64,000 bases of DNA from Rhodanobacter sp. FDAARGOS 1247 (GCF_016889805.1 NZ_CP069535.1:3038001-3102000), one strand, 5' to 3'. Shown: positions 1-11,370, counted from the first letter of the stretch. Translations and numbers: made by a program. Notes: generated from the sequence alone by a model not told the origin.

Positions 1-1597
1 GCGTCTCCAGGATGCCGACGGTGAGCAGCACGTTGCGCTCGTGCAGCACCTTGTTGTGCTTCAGGTTGTGCAGCAGGGCATGCGGCACGGCGCTGAGGTT
101 GGCGGTGAGGAACACCGCCGTGCCGGGCACGCGCAGCGGCGGGTGCGCGGCCATGTTCTCGATGAACGGCGCCAGCGCCAGGCCGCCCTGCTTGATCTCG
201 CGCACCACCAGCTCGCGACCGCGGCGCCAGGTGGTCATCACCGCGAACATCAGCAGGCCCAGCACCAGCGGGAACCAGCCGCCCTGCAGGATCTTCAGCG
301 TATTGGCGCCGAAGTAGCTGAGGTCGATAGCCAGCAGGATCAGGCCCAGGCCGATCACCAGCAGCCGGCTCCACTGCCACATGCGGCGGGCCACGATCAT
401 CACCAGGACCGTGTCGATCGCCATCGTGCCGGTCACCGCGATGCCATAGGCGCCGGCCAGCGCATTGGACGAGCCGAAGCCGACCACGGTGGCGATCACC
501 GCCACCATCAGGGCGCGGTTGATCCACGGCAGGAAGACCTGCCCGATCGCCTCGCGCGAGGTGTGCACCACCTGCATGCGAGGCAGGAAGCCCAGCTGGA
601 TCGCCTGCCGGCACACGGTGAAAGCGCCGGAGATCACCGCCTGCGAAGCGATCACCGCCGCCACCGTGGCCAGCGCGATCATCGGATACAGCGCCCACTC
701 CGGCACCGAGTGGTAGAACGGATTGGCGATGGTCTCCGGATGCACCAGCAGCAGGCCGCCCTGGCCGTAGTAGTTCAGCAGCAGCGCCGGCATCACGAAG
801 AAGAACCACGCGGCACGAATCGGCACCCGGCCGAAATGGCCCATGTCGGTATACAGCGCCTCGGCGCCGGTCACGCACAGCACCACCGAACCCAGCGCCA
901 GGATCGAGGTCTTGCCATGGGTCATGAAGAACTGCACCGCATGCCATGGATTCAGCGCATGCAGCACTTCCGGTGCCTGAATGATGTTCCACACGCCGAT
1001 CACCCCCAGCGCCAGGAACCACACCACCATCACCGGCCCGAAGATCGCGCCGACCTTGGCCGTGCCATGCCGCTGCAGCCAGAACAGGCCCAGCAGCACC
1101 GCCACCGTCACCGGCACCACGTAGTGCGACAGCGACGGCGCGGCCACCTGCAGGCCCTCGATCGCGGACAACACGGTAATGGATGGCGTGATCACGCCAT
1201 CGCCGAAGAACAGCGCCGCCCCCAGCAGGGCCATCAGCATCACCGCCCGACGCGTGGCCACGGACTTGCCGCTGGCTCGCTGCGCCAGCGTCATCAGCGC
1301 CATGATGCCGCCCTCGCCCTTGTTGTCCGCGCGCATGACCAGGCTGACGTACTTCACCGCCACCACCATGATCAGCGACCAGGTCACCAGCGACAGGATG
1401 CCCAGCACCGTGCTCGGCCGCGGATGCAGGCCGTGCTCGGGCAGGAAGGTCTCGTGCATGGTGTACAGCGGGCTGGTGCCGATGTCGCCGAACACCACGC
1501 CGATCGCGCCGAGGATCAGCGTCGACTTGGCGCCACGCACGTGGGCGGTGTCACCGTGAGCCGATGGCTGGGCCGGGTTGTCTGCTTGCGTATTCAT
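1..1597 (-). CDS. kup: Kup-type low-affinity potassium transporter (C-terminus cut by window edge)
   Basis: Polytopic inner-membrane K+ uptake permease of the KUP/HAK family. I translated the minus strand from the ATG at 1597. It starts MNTQADNPAQPS and soon reaches the family signature VVFGDIGTSPLYT, followed by many hydrophobic segments and the conserved DNKGEGGIMALMAL loop. About 532 codons are present; family members are usually about 620-630 residues, so only the cytoplasmic C-terminal tail is missing. The start lies 15 bases beyond the ruvA stop on the same strand, so it is probably co-transcribed with ruvC-ruvA. From general knowledge of xanthomonads, kup can sit between ruvA and ruvB; ruvB would lie beyond the left edge and is not visible. 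Confidence 0.93.
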   Translation of the reverse strand, partial: MNTQADNPAQPSAHGDTAHVRGAKSTLILGAIGVVFGDIGTSPLYTMHETFLPEHGLHPRPSTVLGILSLVTWSLIMVVAVKYVSLVMRADNKGEGGIMALMTLAQRASGKSVATRRAVMLMALLGAALFFGDGVITPSITVLSAIEGLQVAAPSLSHYVVPVTVAVLLGLFWLQRHGTAKVGAIFGPVMVVWFLALGVIGVWNIIQAPEVLHALNPWHAVQFFMTHGKTSILALGSVVLCVTGAEALYTDMGHFGRVPIRAAWFFFVMPALLLNYYGQGGLLLVHPETIANPFYHSVPEWALYPMIALATVAAVIASQAVISGAFTVCRQAIQLGFLPRMQVVHTSREAIGQVFLPWINRALMVAVIATVVGFGSSNALAGAYGIAVTGTMAIDTVLVMIVARRMWQWSRLLVIGLGLILLAIDLSYFGANTLKILQGGWFPLVLGLLMFAVMTTWRRGRELVVREIKQGGLALAPFIENMAAHPPLRVPGTAVFLTANLSAVPHALLHNLKHNKVLHERNVLLTVGILET

Positions 1598-1612
1598 TGA
1601 AGTCCTGGCGAA

Positions 1613-2209
1613 CTAGCTGCCCAGAGCGGCGCGCAGCGCCTTGCGGATGATGGCTTCGGCCGTATCGCCTTCCGCGGCCACTTTCTGCACCAGGCGGCTG
1701 ACCTCGGCAGGCTTGTAGCCCAGCTGCTGCAGCGCCACGGTCGCTTCGCCGGCCGCATCGAGCGGTGCGCTGGCGCGCTGCGGCGACACGCCGGGAACGC
1801 CGGCCACGCCATCGAGCCGGTCGCGCAGTTCCACCACGATGCGCTCGGCGGTCTTCTTGCCGATGCCGGGGATCTTGGTCAGCGCCGCCACGTCACCGGC
1901 CTGCACCAGCCGCGCGAAGTGGTCGGTGGACACGCCGGACAACACGGACAAGGCGATCTTCGCGCCGATGCCGCTGACCTTGAGCAGGTTGCGGAACAGC
2001 GCGCGCTCGGTCTCGTGCAGGAAGCCGTACAGGGTGATGCCGTCTTCCTTCACCGCATGATGGATCAGCAGCACCACTTCCTTGCCCAGGCCCGGCAGGT
2101 CGTAGATGGTCGACATCGGCGCCTCGACGTCGTAGCCGACCCCGCCCACGTCGACCAGCAACGACGGCGGCTGCTTGCCGATCAGGGTGCCGCGCAGACG
2201 CCCGATCAC
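1613..2209 (-). CDS. ruvA: Holliday junction branch-migration protein RuvA
   Basis: DNA-binding subunit of the RuvAB branch-migration motor, 198 residues. The protein begins [20 protein letters not shown] with a GTG start. This matches the family N-terminus (MIGRLRG), so the longer upstream reading is rejected. The OB-fold domain comes first. Two helix-hairpin-helix motifs follow ([18 protein letters not shown] and [19 protein letters not shown]). A C-terminal domain III ([19 protein letters not shown]) contacts RuvB. It lies 37 bases after ruvC on the same strand. Confidence 0.96.
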   Translation of the reverse strand: MIGRLRGTLIGKQPPSLLVDVGGVGYDVEAPMSTIYDLPGLGKEVVLLIHHAVKEDGITLYGFLHETERALFRNLLKVSGIGAKIALSVLSGVSTDHFARLVQAGDVAALTKIPGIGKKTAERIVVELRDRLDGVAGVPGVSPQRASAPLDAAGEATVALQQLGYKPAEVSRLVQKVAAEGDTAEAIIRKALRAALGS

Positions 2210-2246
2210 CGGCGTCGCCCCGCGGTCTTCTTCATCCGCGACGCCT

Positions 2247-2789
2247 TCATCGGCGTCGCCTCCAAGCGGTGCGCGGAATGCCGACCCGGGCCAGGCTGGC
2301 CCGGGTGTGCGCGTGCGTGACCGCGATCGCCAGCGCATCGGCGGCGTCGGCCTGCAACGGGCCTTTCAGGCCCAGCAGGACACCGATCATGTGCTGCACC
2401 TGGGTCTTGTCGCCGCGGCCACTGCCGACCACGGACTGCTTCACTTCGGTTGCCGCGTATTCGTGCACCACGATCCCCTGACTGACCACTGCGCAAATGG
2501 CGGCGCCACGCGCCTGGCCCAGCTTCAATGCCGAGTCGGGGTTGCGCGCCATGAACACGCGCTCGATCCCGCACTCGGCCGGCCGATGCGTGGCGATGAT
2601 GTCACACAGCTCGTCAAAGATGCGTTTGAGCCGCAACGGGAAAGTCGCCTCGCCCGCCACCGCAAGCGCGCCGTGGAACACATGGCTCAGCTTGCCCGTG
2701 TCGTCCACGTCGATGATGCCCACGCCAGTGCGCTGGCTGCCCGGATCGATGCCGATGATCCGGGTGGATCGGGATTCGGTCAAAGCCAC
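2247..2789 (-). CDS. ruvC: Crossover junction endodeoxyribonuclease RuvC
   Basis: Holliday-junction resolvase, 180 residues from a GTG start ([19 protein letters not shown]). The catalytic acidic residues are visible in the usual places: D in [13 protein letters not shown] in [14 protein letters not shown], and the C-terminal pair in [21 protein letters not shown] three codons upstream and a TTG two codons downstream are alternative starts. I chose the GTG at 2789 because AGGTG sits about 6 bases upstream. The gene forms a ruvC-ruvA unit. Confidence 0.95.
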   Translation of the reverse strand: MALTESRSTRIIGIDPGSQRTGVGIIDVDDTGKLSHVFHGALAVAGEATFPLRLKRIFDELCDIIATHRPAECGIERVFMARNPDSALKLGQARGAAICAVVSQGIVVHEYAATEVKQSVVGSGRGDKTQVQHMIGVLLGLKGPLQADAADALAIAVTHAHTRASLARVGIPRTAWRRRR

Positions 2790-2858
2790 GGCTCGCACCT
2801 GGCCATCTCGCGGGCGCTGGAACGAGCCACGAAACTCGCCTTGCGCACCAGCGAAACC

Positions 2859-2887
2859 GGAATCCCGAATCCCAAATCCCGGATTCC
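2859..2887. repeat. Heptamer repeat cluster (AATCCCG/AATCCCA)
   Basis: The 112-base gap between yebC and ruvC holds three consecutive 7-bp units, AATCCCG AATCCCA AATCCCG, bounded by GGAATCC-like inverted ends. The same heptamer class (GGGAATC/GGGAATG) occurs inside nadE in this window. Such GGGAATY repeats are widely dispersed in xanthomonad genomes. Confidence 0.7.
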
Positions 2888-2901
2888 AGCGCCTTGCTGC
2901 T

Positions 2902-3624
2902 TCACGTCGGCAGCAGGGCGTTGTGCGACACCTCGCTGACATCATCCAGCGAGTCCAGCTTCTCGAGCAGGTCCATCAGCTGTTCCAGCGCCTCTTCCGG
3001 CACCTCGACGCGGTTGTTGGGGCGCATCACCACACCGGCGTGCAGCGCGCTCAGCCCCGCGTCGACCAGCGCCTGCTGCACCGCCTCGAAGTTTTCCGGC
3101 GCGCACAGCACGGTGCTTTCGCCGTGCTCGTTGACCACGTCATCGGCGCCGGCTTCCAGCGCTGCTTCCAGCACTTTCTCCTCGGCCGCCTCGTCGCCGC
3201 CGGTGGCAAACACCAGCTCGCCGCAACGGGTGAACTGGAACGCCACCGAACCGCTGGTGCCCAGGTTGCCGCCGTGCTTGGTCAGTGCGTAGCGCACGTC
3301 CGCCACGGTGCGGGTGGGGTTGTCGGTGAAGCTTTCGATGATCAGCGCGGTGCCGGCCGGGCCGTAGCCCTCGTAGCGCAGTTCCTGCATGTCGGCGCCG
3401 CCATCGGCACCGGAGCCGCGCTTGATCGCGCGCTCGATGGTGTCCTTGGTCATGTTGGCCGACAAGGCCTTGTCGATCGCCGCGCGCAGGCGCGGGTTGC
3501 CGCCAGGGTCTGCCACTCCGGCGCGGGTGGCGACGGTGATTTCGCGGATCAGCTTGGTGAACACCTTGGCGCGCTTGGCGTCTTCGGCGTTCTTGCGACC
3601 TTCGATGGACGGACCTCTACCCAT
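2902..3624 (-). CDS. yebC: YebC/PmpR-family regulatory protein
   Basis: Cytoplasmic TACO1/YebC-family protein, 240 residues. It begins [20 protein letters not shown], the usual N-terminus, so the longer upstream reading is not used. The core block [30 protein letters not shown] and the acidic C-terminal domains are intact. Members have been described as DNA-binding regulators and, more recently, as helpers of translation through difficult stretches. It lies immediately upstream of ruvC on the same strand, a conserved neighbourhood in proteobacteria. Confidence 0.95.
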   Translation of the reverse strand: MGRGPSIEGRKNAEDAKRAKVFTKLIREITVATRAGVADPGGNPRLRAAIDKALSANMTKDTIERAIKRGSGADGGADMQELRYEGYGPAGTALIIESFTDNPTRTVADVRYALTKHGGNLGTSGSVAFQFTRCGELVFATGGDEAAEEKVLEAALEAGADDVVNEHGESTVLCAPENFEAVQQALVDAGLSALHAGVVMRPNNRVEVPEEALEQLMDLLEKLDSLDDVSEVSHNALLPT

Positions 3625-3708
3625 GACGATTCCTGCACGACGGCGGTTGGACAAGCCGGGAATTTTACCTGAATTGAACCTGTGTGCCGGATCGCGGGGT
3701 GCGGCGTC

Positions 3709-4356
3709 TCAACGCGGCGCCGGCGGCGAAAAACGCCCGTGGCGCAGGAAACCGGCGGCCAACTGCGCCACTTCGGGCGAAAACAGCAGGCCGGTGTGGT
3801 TGGTTTCGACCACGCAATGGTCGGCAAGCCCCGGCAGGCGGGTCTCCTCGACCGCCACGGTGCCATCGTGCTCGCCCTGGAAATGGCCGAGCATGGCGCC
3901 CAGTCCCAGCGGCGTGCAGCCGGCGATCATGCCCACCTCGCGCGGGCCATCCCAGCGTTCGAGCCCCTGCTCCAGCAGCTCGCGGTTGTGCCCCAGCAGG
4001 ACCTCGCCACCGCGCCCCCAGCCGGCAAAGCTGCGCGCCGCCGCACTGCCACGCAGCGGCGAACCGAGGCAGACGATGCGACCGGACGGCAGTGCGTCGG
4101 CGTCATGGCAGGCACGCAACGCGAGCAGCCCGCCCAGGCTGTGTCCGACCAGGTGCACGGCTTGGGCGTCGGCCTCGCCGAGCAAGGCGGTCATGCGCGC
4201 ATGCAGCCGATCCAGGATGCGCTGCTCGGTGGCCGCCACGCTGAGGTAGTCGAAGCGATGCACGCGGAAACCCGCCTCCATCAGCCGGCGATGCAGCATG
4301 GACAGCGCGAAACCGCGCATCCACAGGCCGTGCAGCAGGATCACATGTTCAGACAT
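3709..4356 (-). CDS. Alpha/beta-fold hydrolase (lipase/esterase-like)
   Basis: Cytoplasmic alpha/beta hydrolase of 215 residues with no signal peptide. The oxyanion-loop motif ILLHGLW is near the N-terminus. The nucleophile elbow is GHSLGG at about residues 93-98. The likely acid is in FQGEHDGTV and the likely catalytic His in ETNHTGLL. It resembles the short PGAP1/lipase class-2-like group found next to aspS in relatives. The substrate cannot be told from sequence. It lies about 90 bases after aspS, same strand. Confidence 0.8.
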   Translation of the reverse strand: MSEHVILLHGLWMRGFALSMLHRRLMEAGFRVHRFDYLSVAATEQRILDRLHARMTALLGEADAQAVHLVGHSLGGLLALRACHDADALPSGRIVCLGSPLRGSAAARSFAGWGRGGEVLLGHNRELLEQGLERWDGPREVGMIAGCTPLGLGAMLGHFQGEHDGTVAVEETRLPGLADHCVVETNHTGLLFSPEVAQLAAGFLRHGRFSPPAPR

Positions 4357-4445
4357 GGCGAGCGCCGGGAAGAGTGGCCGGGGAGGCGGGAATCGAATAC
4401 CTGGAAGCGGCCGGCGTGGACAACCGCCTCAAGCCGCCCACGCTC

Positions 4446-6233
<1,788 letters not shown>

Positions 6234-6354
6234 GCGTTGGAACTCCGGCGTCGCCGCGGGGCGACTTCAGGCAGGGGAAAAGACCGCCAAGTTTACCACC
6301 GCCGCGCGCCGCGGCGGACTGGCGGCGGACGACCGCCACCGGCCCGGGCCCGCA

Positions 6355-6918
6355 TCACCAGCGGCGATCGACCAGGAACTGGCCGCGGCAACCATGCGCC
6401 ACCCACACTCCGGCGCGGTTCCAGCCCCAGCTGTAGCCCTCGGTGCAGCGGGCATCGGAGAGCTGACGGCCCAGTCGCACGCTGCCGTTGCGGCCCACGT
6501 CGACCTGGCACATCTGGTACTTCTTCTTGTTGCTGTCGCACTGCAGGCTGATCCGGCGATTCCAGCCCGGGCCGGGCTGCCAGCCGCCGTGCGGATTGCC
6601 ATGTCCCCGACGATCACCGCGGTTGTCACCATAGCCACCGCGCCCCGCCGGACCGAACAGGCCGCGACAACCGCGGTCGACCCACAAGGTGCCGTGGTCC
6701 ATGCCCCAGCTCTGACCCTCGATGCAGGCGCCCTTGGACTCCTGCTTGTAGAGCTCAACCCGACGCCACGGCACGGCGCAGCGGGCATAGTGCCCGTCCT
6801 TGCTCACGCAGCGCACCGGCGTATCCGACTGCGCACGCACCGGTGGCGCGATCCCGAGCAGGCTGCCCAGCAGTCCTGCGATGACGATTCCACTGGTCCA
6901 TCCGCTGATTGCGCGCAT
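6355..6918 (-). CDS. Exported DUF3011-type protein
   Basis: 187-residue secreted protein. It has a clear Sec signal peptide (hydrophobic core about residues 9-22, cleavage probably after PVRAQ or nearby). Two Cys/Trp-rich repeats follow, each ending in a pattern like GxxWGxxxxxxWVxxGCRxxF (SWGMDHGTLWVDRGCRGLF and YSWGWNRAGVWVAHGCRGQF). A Gly/Arg/Asp-rich linker separates them. This is the DUF3011 arrangement common in xanthomonads and of unknown function. The even Cys content suggests disulfides in the periplasm. Confidence 0.75.
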   Translation of the reverse strand: MRAISGWTSGIVIAGLLGSLLGIAPPVRAQSDTPVRCVSKDGHYARCAVPWRRVELYKQESKGACIEGQSWGMDHGTLWVDRGCRGLFGPAGRGGYGDNRGDRRGHGNPHGGWQPGPGWNRRISLQCDSNKKKYQMCQVDVGRNGSVRLGRQLSDARCTEGYSWGWNRAGVWVAHGCRGQFLVDRRW

Positions 6919-7023
6919 CCGTCTGGCTCCTCGCTGGCAGTGGCGGCAGCAGGATCGCGGCCGTCCTCGGGCGTCAGCATATCTTGCGACGACACGCAGG
7001 AAACTGCGCAGCCGTTCCGTGGT

Positions 7024-7350
7024 TCAGCTTCCGCTGCTGCCCGATCCGCCGGCTGCCGGCGCGGGACTGGCAGCCGGCGCGGGAGCAGCGGCCGCAGGCG
7101 CCGGTGCAGCGGCAGCAGGCTTGGCTTCGCCCGGTGACGCATCGACCAGGTTGCGCTTCTTGTCGCCGTCCTTCTTGAAGTCAGTCTCGTACCAGCCGCT
7201 GCCGGCCAGCCGGAAAGACGGCGCGCTGACCCGCCGGTGCAGGTTCGGGGTGTCGCACGCGGGGCAGACCACCGGATCGGTGTCGGACAACTTCTGCAGG
7301 CGGTCGAAACGGTGGCCGCACTGGCTGCATTCGAATTCGTAGATGGGCAT
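7024..7350 (-). CDS. FmdB-family zinc-ribbon protein
   Basis: 108-residue protein starting MPIYEFECSQCGHRFDRLQK. The zinc ribbon is built from CSQC and CPAC pairs, the FmdB/CxxC_CxxC_SSSS regulatory-domain family. The C-terminal third is low-complexity Ala/Pro. The start 13 codons downstream of the first in-frame Met is chosen because MPIYEF is the invariant family N-terminus. In relatives it is commonly found upstream of aspS; here DUF3011 lies between. Function is not established. Confidence 0.88.
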   Translation of the reverse strand: MPIYEFECSQCGHRFDRLQKLSDTDPVVCPACDTPNLHRRVSAPSFRLAGSGWYETDFKKDGDKKRNLVDASPGEAKPAAAAPAPAAAAPAPAASPAPAAGGSGSSGS

Positions 7351-7534
7351 GAAGGCTCCGGAAAATCCCGCCGGCATGCGAGCCGGCAACTGGCCATTAT
7401 CGGCGCTGACCGGCGGATTTCAACGTGCCGGACCGCTCATGGCGACCTGCGCGGCCGGGTAGTAGCCTCGGGACCGGAAACAGGCGCGACCGCCCCGCCA
7501 GACGCCCGCACGCCGCGATCGACGCAAGGGCGAT

Positions 7535-7558
7535 GGACGTATAGACGTCTATACGTCT
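7535..7558. promoter_or_regulatory. Tandem 8-bp operator resembling MetJ met boxes
   Basis: Three contiguous 8-bp units, GGACGTAT-AGACGTCT-ATACGTCT, lie just upstream of and against the -35 of the TonB-dependent receptor gene. The central unit is identical to the consensus met box AGACGTCT. Positions 7536-7557 form a perfect 22-bp palindrome. In enteric bacteria MetJ binds tandem met boxes at exact 8-bp spacing. That a MetJ orthologue exists in this genome is not shown; another repressor could use the palindrome. Confidence 0.55.
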
Positions 7559-7559
7559 A

Positions 7560-7588
7560 TTGACGGCCAATCCGTGCACCACTAGTCT
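7560..7588 (+). promoter_or_regulatory. Candidate sigma-70 promoter of the TonB-dependent receptor
   Basis: TTGACG (7560-7565) and TAGTCT (7583-7588) are separated by 17 bases. The -35 is 5/6 to consensus and the -10 only 3/6. The -35 abuts the tandem operator, which fits repression by occlusion. Predicted from sequence only. Confidence 0.4.
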
Positions 7589-7628
7589 TTGGTTGCTGCA
7601 TCGCAACAACCCCCATCCGGAGAACCTC

Positions 7629-10112
7629 ATGAGCAAGCGTCCCCGTACGACCGCGTCGGCATGGCTTCCTGCCGCGGTGTTGCTGGCCCTGGCCGGCAAT
7701 GCCGCGGCGCAGGAAGCACAGGCACCGGCACCCGCCAAGGCCCGCGACCTCAGTGCCGTGATCGTCACCGGCACCCGCGCCGACAATCGCACGGAAAGCA
7801 GCTCGCTGACCCCGATCGACGTGGTGTCGGCCAAGGTCCTGCAGCAGACCGGCACCAGCGAGTTGTCCACGGCGCTGGCGCGCATCATTCCCTCGCTGAA
7901 CTTCCCGCGCCCGGCCGCCGCCGACTCGGCCGATACGCAGCGTCCCGCCCAGCTGCGCGGCCTGTCGCCCGACGAAGTGCTGGTGCTGGTGAACGGCAAG
8001 CGCTGGCATCCGGGCGCCATCCTGCTCAACAACGGCGTGATCGGCCGCGGCTCGCAGCCGGTGGATCTGAACACCATCCCGATGTCCGCCATCGACCACA
8101 TCGAGGTCTTGCGCGACGGTGCGTCCGCCCAGTACGGCTCGGACGCCATCGCCGGCGTCATCAACATCATCCTGAAACAGGGCGTCAAGGGCGGCGACGT
8201 GCAGGTCAGCGGCGGTCAGTATTCCGCGGGCGACGGCAGGCAATGGCAGGGCTCGGCCAACTTCGGCATACCGCTGGGCGGCGACAAGGGCTGGTTGCGC
8301 TTCGCGCTGCAGAGCGGCAAGCAGGACCACACCAATCGTGCCGGGCCGGACAATCGCCCCGGCTTCCCGCAACTGGGCGTGAACTTCCGCCAGGGCGACC
8401 CGGACGTGCATGACAACAACCTGCTGCTGAATGCGCAGTACGACATCACCCCGGACGTGCAGTTGTACAGCTTCGGGCACTACGGCCGTCGCCAGAGCAC
8501 GTCGCCCGCGTTCTTCCGCTACGGCACCAATTCGCCCAAGCCGAACAATGCACTGATCGGCCAGGTGTATCCGGACGGCTTCCTGCCGCTCGAACACGCC
8601 GACTCCACCGACACCTCGCTGGTGGCGGGCCTGCGTGGCAAGATCAGCGGCTGGCGCTGGGACCTGAGCGGCAACTACGGTCGCAACCGGGTTTCCTACG
8701 AAACGCGCAACAGCACCAACTACGCCTACCTCAACGACTTCGGCAGCGCGCCCAGCGTCTTCAGTGACGGCATCCTCAGCGCCTCGCAGCAGAGCCTGGA
8801 TCTCGACGTCGCCAGGGACATCCAGCCAGGCTGGCTGCCCAATTCGCTCACGGTGGCGTTCGGCGCCCAGTATCTGCGGCAGACCTACGCCATCGATGCC
8901 GGCTCGCTGCCGTCCTGGTACGTGGGCACTTCCGGCGTCTCGGGCGGCGCGCAGGGCTTCGCCGGCTGGCAACCGGCGAACGCGGTCGACGCCTCGCGCC
9001 ACGACGTGGCCGCCTACCTCGACCTCGAAACCAACCTCACCGACCGGCTTGGTGTCGCCGCCGCCGTGCGGCATGAGCACTACAACGACTTCGGCAACAC
9101 CACGTCCGGCTCGCTGTCGGGGCGCTTCGACTTCACCGACAGCTTCGCCATCCGCGGCAGTGCCTCCACCGGCTTCCGGGCGCCCTCGCTGGGGCAGGAG
9201 TATTTCTCGCAGATCTCCTCGCTGTTCTACGGCGCCGGCAGCCTGCCGGGCCTGCCGGCGGGCATCTACAACCGCGGCCTGGTGCCGGTCGGCAGCCAGA
9301 TCGCCCAGCTGCTGGGCGCCGAAGCGCTGAAGCCGGAGAAGTCCAGGAACTACACCCTGGGCACGGTATGGAGCCCCACCGATGCGCTGACCCTCAGCCT
9401 GGACGTGTACCAGATCAACATCCGGGACCGCGTGGCGCTGTCCGGCGCGATCTCGACCACCACGCCCGCGGTGGTCAGCTACCTGGCCGCCAACGGCATC
9501 AGCGACCTCGGCTACAGCAGCGTCAACTACTTCACCAACGCGGCGAACACGCGCACCCGCGGCGTCGACTTCGTGGGCAGCTACCTGGCCGACCTCGGCA
9601 ACGCGGGCACCCTGGCCACCACGCTCAGCGCGAACTACAACCAGAACACGGTCACCGACGTGAAGCCCAACCCGGCGGTGCTGGACAACCTGGGCGTCAG
9701 CTTCGTCCGCCTGAACCGCCAGGACATCCAGGGGTACCTGGGCAATTCGAGCCCGCGCAGCAAGCTCATCCTCAATGAGCAGTACAACGTCGGCAACTGG
9801 GGCGTGACCGGCACGCTGACCCGCTATGGCCGCTACACCAGCTATGTCAGCAGCCTGGCCAGCTACAACCCGAGCGCCACGCCGCCGGTGATCGACCAGA
9901 CCTTCACGCCCAAGTGGGTGCTCGACCTGGCAGTGAACTACAACCTCCATGACTGGACCTTCACGGTGGGCGCGGACAACGCACTCGACGCCCATCCGGA
10001 CAGGAACATCGCCAACAACACCAACAACGGCACCCTGCCCTACTCGACCTTCTCGCCGTTCGGCTACAACGGCGCCTACGTCTACGGCAAGGTGCGCTAC
10101 AGCTGGCAGTGA
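7629..10112 (+). CDS. TonB-dependent outer-membrane receptor
   Basis: 827-residue outer-membrane beta-barrel for energized uptake. The signal peptide ends near GNAAAQE. A TonB-box-like stretch (AVIVTGTRADNR) precedes the plug domain with VLVLVNGKRWHPGAIL and IEVLRDGASAQYGSDAIAGVINIILK. The long barrel ends in an aromatic residue (KVRYSWQ), as expected for BAM substrates. The ATG at 7629 begins the signal peptide; upstream in-frame codons are not used. Substrate unknown. The met-box-like operator suggests methionine, or a cobalamin/metal link through methionine metabolism, but this is inference. No cobalamin riboswitch was recognised in the leader. Confidence 0.92.
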   Translation: MSKRPRTTASAWLPAAVLLALAGNAAAQEAQAPAPAKARDLSAVIVTGTRADNRTESSSLTPIDVVSAKVLQQTGTSELSTALARIIPSLNFPRPAAADSADTQRPAQLRGLSPDEVLVLVNGKRWHPGAILLNNGVIGRGSQPVDLNTIPMSAIDHIEVLRDGASAQYGSDAIAGVINIILKQGVKGGDVQVSGGQYSAGDGRQWQGSANFGIPLGGDKGWLRFALQSGKQDHTNRAGPDNRPGFPQLGVNFRQGDPDVHDNNLLLNAQYDITPDVQLYSFGHYGRRQSTSPAFFRYGTNSPKPNNALIGQVYPDGFLPLEHADSTDTSLVAGLRGKISGWRWDLSGNYGRNRVSYETRNSTNYAYLNDFGSAPSVFSDGILSASQQSLDLDVARDIQPGWLPNSLTVAFGAQYLRQTYAIDAGSLPSWYVGTSGVSGGAQGFAGWQPANAVDASRHDVAAYLDLETNLTDRLGVAAAVRHEHYNDFGNTTSGSLSGRFDFTDSFAIRGSASTGFRAPSLGQEYFSQISSLFYGAGSLPGLPAGIYNRGLVPVGSQIAQLLGAEALKPEKSRNYTLGTVWSPTDALTLSLDVYQINIRDRVALSGAISTTTPAVVSYLAANGISDLGYSSVNYFTNAANTRTRGVDFVGSYLADLGNAGTLATTLSANYNQNTVTDVKPNPAVLDNLGVSFVRLNRQDIQGYLGNSSPRSKLILNEQYNVGNWGVTGTLTRYGRYTSYVSSLASYNPSATPPVIDQTFTPKWVLDLAVNYNLHDWTFTVGADNALDAHPDRNIANNTNNGTLPYSTFSPFGYNGAYVYGKVRYSWQ

Positions 10113-10591
10113 CGGCGAACCATTCCTGGCAATACGCAGCCCTGGCGCGCCCGGGGCTGCGCCCGACTCACCGTTCGCCACCGACTCATTGACCGCCCGG
10201 GCCCCACCATCGGGGCACCGCTGCCCCTGCAGCTCCCGCAACGCCGGCGCTGTCGTCCCCGCCGCCAGGCATTGACGGTTTTGCCTTACAGCACCTGCCG
10301 TCCGCGCTGACAGCCGACCTGACGGCGCCCCGGGATAATCGCCGCACAGGGTGCCGCCCGGCACAGGGGCATGCACCCGTGCAGGGATCGCTTGACAAGG
10401 CCAATCCCGCACGACCAGCATCCGGCGTGATCGCGCAACGGCAAACGCCTGCGCCGCCCGCGACACTCGGCAGCCGGAATCCAGGGGGATTGCGGGGGGA
10501 CTGCACCCTGGCACGACACCACACCTGTACGTTCGCCGCGGCATCGCGCGTCGATCGGGCAGGCATCACGCCAATGACTGGAGGGGACTTG
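10113..10591. other. Intergenic stretch without a recognised gene
   Basis: 479 bases between the receptor and the CsgG-like gene. Only overlapping GC-rich chance frames were seen. A TTGACA at 10392-10397 could be a -35, but no convincing -10 lies 16-18 bases beyond it. No clear terminator hairpin with a T-run was found after the receptor. Confidence 0.4.
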
Positions 10592-11323
10592 ATGAAACTC
10601 GCAAACCACACGGGCCTGCTGGGCGCAGCACTGGCCCTGGCATTGACCGCAGGCGGTGCCGCCATGGCCCGCGAAGCGCCGACGATGACCGTCGCCGTGA
10701 TCGACTTCACCAACCAGACCAGCTCCGCCAGCTGGTGGAACGGCGACGTCGGCAACCAGCTGGCCGACGTGCTCAGCAACGAACTGAGCGCCACCGGCGA
10801 CTTCAAGGTGATCGAACGACAGAAGATCGACGCCGTGCTGGCCGAGCAGGACCTGGCCGCCTCCTCGCGCATGCGCCCGGGCAGCACGCCGCACACCGGC
10901 AACATCACCGGTGCCCAGTACCTGGTCACCGGCAGCGTCGCCGCTTACACCGAAGACACTTCGAAGACGGGCGGCGGCCTCAACATCGCGGGCTTCCGCG
11001 TGGGCGGCGGCAAATCCCAGGCCTACGTGGCGATCGATCTGCGGGTGATCGACGCGGAAACTTCCGAAGTGGTGTATTCGCGCACGGTCGAGGGCAACAG
11101 TTCCGGCGGCGGGGTCAGTCTCAGCGGTTTCACCCACGGCGTCGGCGGTGACTTCGGCCACTCGAAGAAGACGCCGGCCAGCAAGGCCGTGCGGGCGGCG
11201 CTGATCGAGGCCACCGATTATCTGGACTGCGTGATGGTCAAGCGCGACGGCTGCGAGGCCCGCTACCAGCAGAAGGAACAGCGCCGCCGCGACAACGACA
11301 AGAAGGTGCTCGACCTCGAGTAA
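10592..11323 (+). CDS. CsgG/curli-assembly-like secreted protein
   Basis: 243-residue exported protein. The start is set by GGAGGGG just upstream of the ATG at 10592. The signal peptide (MKLANHTGLLGAALALALTA) has no lipobox Cys, unlike Escherichia coli CsgG. The CsgG/FlgO-like core is recognisable: MTVAVIDFTNQTS, LADVLSNELSATGDFKVIERQKIDAVLAEQ, and AQYLVTGSVAAYTED. Curli subunit genes are not adjacent, so a curli role is not supported. A periplasmic or outer-membrane-associated role is more cautious. Confidence 0.75.
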   Translation: MKLANHTGLLGAALALALTAGGAAMAREAPTMTVAVIDFTNQTSSASWWNGDVGNQLADVLSNELSATGDFKVIERQKIDAVLAEQDLAASSRMRPGSTPHTGNITGAQYLVTGSVAAYTEDTSKTGGGLNIAGFRVGGGKSQAYVAIDLRVIDAETSEVVYSRTVEGNSSGGGVSLSGFTHGVGGDFGHSKKTPASKAVRAALIEATDYLDCVMVKRDGCEARYQQKEQRRRDNDKKVLDLE

Positions 11324-11370
11324 GTCCGGGCGAAAGCCCCGCCGGGGCAGCGGCCGCATCGAGCAAAACC

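Noticed and set aside
41..1600. A 519-codon plus-strand frame rich in His and Gln
   Set aside because: Antisense of kup; composition is typical of a shadow frame.
7350..7628. A cobalamin riboswitch upstream of the TonB-dependent receptor
   Set aside because: No B12-box-like conserved core was recognised; the leader after the operator is only about 70 bases.
7557..10544. A 995-codon open frame on the minus strand
   Set aside because: It is the antisense shadow of the TonB-dependent receptor in high-GC DNA; its Val/Gly/Arg/Ala-rich text matches no family.
10592..11323. Curli secretion channel CsgG
   Set aside because: The fold motif fits, but the lipobox Cys and the csgA/B/E/F neighbours are missing.
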